In this document: piece by piece, positions 62,114 to 64,000 of the stretch
How positions within the stretch are numbered: position 1 is the first letter of the stretch
Layout: each line of letters opens with the position of its first letter
Source of the DNA: Didymella arachidicola
Lineage: Eukaryota > Ascomycota > Dothideomycetes > Pleosporales > Didymellaceae
Direction of reading: 5' to 3'
Length of the DNA: 64,000 nucleotides
NCBI GenBank assembly: GCA_016630955.3
Contig: CM049985.1
Span: 744,001-808,000, forward strand
Program-made: the position numbers and the translations under genes
Notes under the pieces: model-generated
Seen by the model: only the letters and a program-made list of their open reading frames with translations
Told to the model about the DNA's origin: nothing
The model's database searches: none

Positions 62114-63708
62114 GTTGAAAGACCTTGTATATAGGAAGCTGAGAAACTCGTTGACGAGAGAACAGCACCGAAGGAACAATGGCGGCTACAAGTTACCTAC
62201 GTAGTGCAAAAAAAGATCTTACGCTGGTAAAGCAAGTAGGTAGACCGCGACTCGTAATGAATAGGAAGAATAGAGGCGAACTTACAGGTTGGGTTGAGAT
62301 AGTCGGTAGAAGTGGTGGAAGGTATATCGGTCGCAAGAAAATCTGTATATATACGCGCAGCACAGTGATGAGTGCTGTGAAAGACTCGGACCAATCTTGG
62401 TACTAGCGAGAGCAAACGATGACATTGAGGGCACATAGTGCCGTCGTGAAGCTACTTTCACAACGACCCATGAGCGTCTCGCACTGTGTGGAGGCAGGTG
62501 AAAAGTCCTTCACCGACATTGTATGAAACACTGACGAGGAGAAGATGATGAGAATACATGTAGACGAAGAATGTGTGGTGATATATAGAAGCTCTAGCAA
62601 ACTGATTGATTGTGGTAAAACAGCTGATGTACCTTATTCGTGATGGCACGTGCTCTCAAGCATCCATCACAAGAAGGGAAGGAACGAGTTATTTCTTTAT
62701 TCGAAGTGCAGCTATCCGCTTGCTCGACAAACGCAAACTCCAAGGCAGGACTGCACTCATGCACGACGACAACATTCAACGTATAGTGATGTAGTATGAC
62801 CACCCCACTAAATTCCTTACGCAGAAGGAGTCCATGCAGAACATCGCAATGCCTTCATCCCACAACTCCAAACTGCTCAATAATTGTCCTAACTTCTGTC
62901 CAAGTCTATATTCCGCTTCCCAGTGCAATATGAGCCCAGCTCATCCATATCCACTTTACTCGTCCAGCCCAGCAGGTTTTTCCAACACTTTCACCTTCTC
63001 AAACTCCAGGCTTTGCCAACAATGTTCCTTTCTCAGAAGCTGGCGACAGAGTACCAAGTTGCGACGTTTCCGTCCCTTGCACAGTGTGCTTTTGTTCGCA
63101 CTTTCCATGAAGGCGCGTTGAGTGGCGAGTGCCGGTCACTCTTGTCTTCGGGAGGAGTGTTCTCGTGAACTCTAAAGGCGTGTCTCAGCAAACTTTGCTC
63201 TGCACAATAAAGTGTGTGTTCGTACGGCCATCAGTCGATACCAGGACAAACACTTCCCCCCTCCCCCTCCCCGATTCACGAAGACACACCCATATGGAGA
63301 AGCACCACGGCTACTTCACTAGCGTAGAAGTGCAAGACTACGAGTACGATGTGAAGGTAATCAAAAGTTCATCCTTTACCTCTTCCTGTCGGAGACGCGT
63401 CGGTATTGATGCACAATGCTGTGAATTCAAGTGGAACAAGTATATGTAGTAATTGTATAGTATATTGCTTATAGTTGTGCATAGCGGTGTTCACAAACAA
63501 CTCTTCGAGTCAAGCACAAGCAAGAACGCCCCAAAACGCCGTCATTATGCCAAAATGAAGCGCGTAATCTGAAATAGCGGTGAATGTGATCCTGCCGTCT
63601 ATGGTATACGAAAGCCAGCAAAAATGATGCTGTATGCAAGATGAACGCAAAACGCTACAATAAATGAAAAGAGAGGAGGTGTTTATCGTGTCGTATGCAT
63701 GGCGTTGC
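62114..63708. other. Intergenic, 1.6 kb without a convincing gene
   Basis: Several short frames on both strands, none with domains. A 52-aa frame starting MEKHHGYFTSVEVQ at 63294 is the most protein-like but cannot be supported. Confidence 0.45.
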
Positions 63709-64000
63709 TCAGTAGGCAGCCGTCTTGGAGCGGAAAAGCGTCTTCATGAGCGAGGGCTCCTTCTCCTTGCGTCTGCTGCTGCCCTCCTTGACGGTCTTGC
63801 TGCGGTGGGTGGTAGAAGTCTTGCTCGTGTGCGCGCTGCGCTCGGAACGCACTTCAGACCGCGCATCGGATCGCACTGACTTGGCGCGGTGGGATTTAGA
63901 TCGCTCGCTCCTGTCGTCTCTGATCTTGGCGCTGCGGCGAGACTTGATGTCTTCTTCGTCTAGGACTCCGGCGTCGACGAGCTGGCGGGTTGCGCCGGGT
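63709..64000 (-). CDS. C-terminal end of an S/R/K-rich protein (cut by window edge)
   Basis: The minus strand is open from the window edge to a TGA at 63709-63711, giving 96 residues. The start reads GATRQLVDAGVLDEEDIKSR, which looks like the end of a folded domain. A strongly basic, Ser/Arg/Lys-rich tail with many SERS, RSKS and KTVKEG-type blocks follows, ending LFRSKTAAY. High G+C and the regular charge pattern argue for a real exon. I do not recognise the family; the rest lies to the right of the window. Confidence 0.7.
   Translation of the reverse strand, partial: PGATRQLVDAGVLDEEDIKSRRSAKIRDDRSERSKSHRAKSVRSDARSEVRSERSAHTSKTSTTHRSKTVKEGSSRRKEKEPSLMKTLFRSKTAAY

Overview
This is nuclear DNA of a filamentous ascomycete. 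Most genes carry short introns of about 47-70 nt with GT...CTAAC...AG signals. The content is typically fungal: Zn2Cys6 regulator, rhodopsin-domain membrane protein, GH28 and PL3 pectinases, an Ayg1-type hydrolase, DHA-type transporters, a DUF7708/STAND-like protein, and Ty1-copia, MULE and pogo transposons. A plant-associated Dothideomycete (perhaps Pleosporales) is a reasonable inference from gene and transposon style, but it is not proven by the sequence.

The left 20 kb is transposon-rich. The window opens inside a Ty1-copia element (1-3649) that sits in the C-terminal coding part of a decayed, stop-riddled MULE transposase (3650-5801, minus). Next come G-rich direct repeats and a 260-bp inverted-repeat structure packed with a 20-bp minisatellite. 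A rhodopsin-domain membrane protein gene (6863-8432) has a 14-bp tandem duplication that shifts its C-terminal frame. An apparently intact pogo/Fot1-type transposon follows (8729-10863, TA target duplication), then a secreted endopolygalacturonase (11515-12869). A complete copia element (14203-19557) has 122-bp LTRs, a 5-bp target duplication, a half-tRNA-iMet primer site and one 1,596-aa polyprotein. Its last 1,130 residues are identical to the element at the window start.

From 19.8 kb on, the sequence is gene-bearing: DHA2 transporter, MYND protein, PL3 pectate lyase, MsrB, DHA1-type transporter, alkaline phosphatase (both introns appear to be GC-AG), an F-box-like protein, a SIS-domain sugar isomerase, GNAT acetyltransferase, Zn2Cys6 regulator, a flavin split-barrel protein, two alpha/beta hydrolases (one Ayg1-like), a divergent pair of a DUF7708/STAND-like protein with degenerate P-loop and a DUF7025-AAA ATPase, a P450, a luciferase-like FMN monooxygenase, a Gfd2-like nuclease, and the 3' end of an S/R/K-rich protein at the right edge.

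Two short non-autonomous elements (40345-40571 and 57499-57759) share the terminal sequence CTCTCATGTTKCAGAA and each has a perfect 5-bp target duplication. They define a MITE family.

Functionally, the pectinases, the secreted phosphatase and the efflux pumps fit nutrient release and defence against plant or competitor chemicals. The STAND-like/AAA pair is the best candidate for a little-described system. There is no clear secondary-metabolite cluster: no PKS, NRPS or terpene synthase is present.
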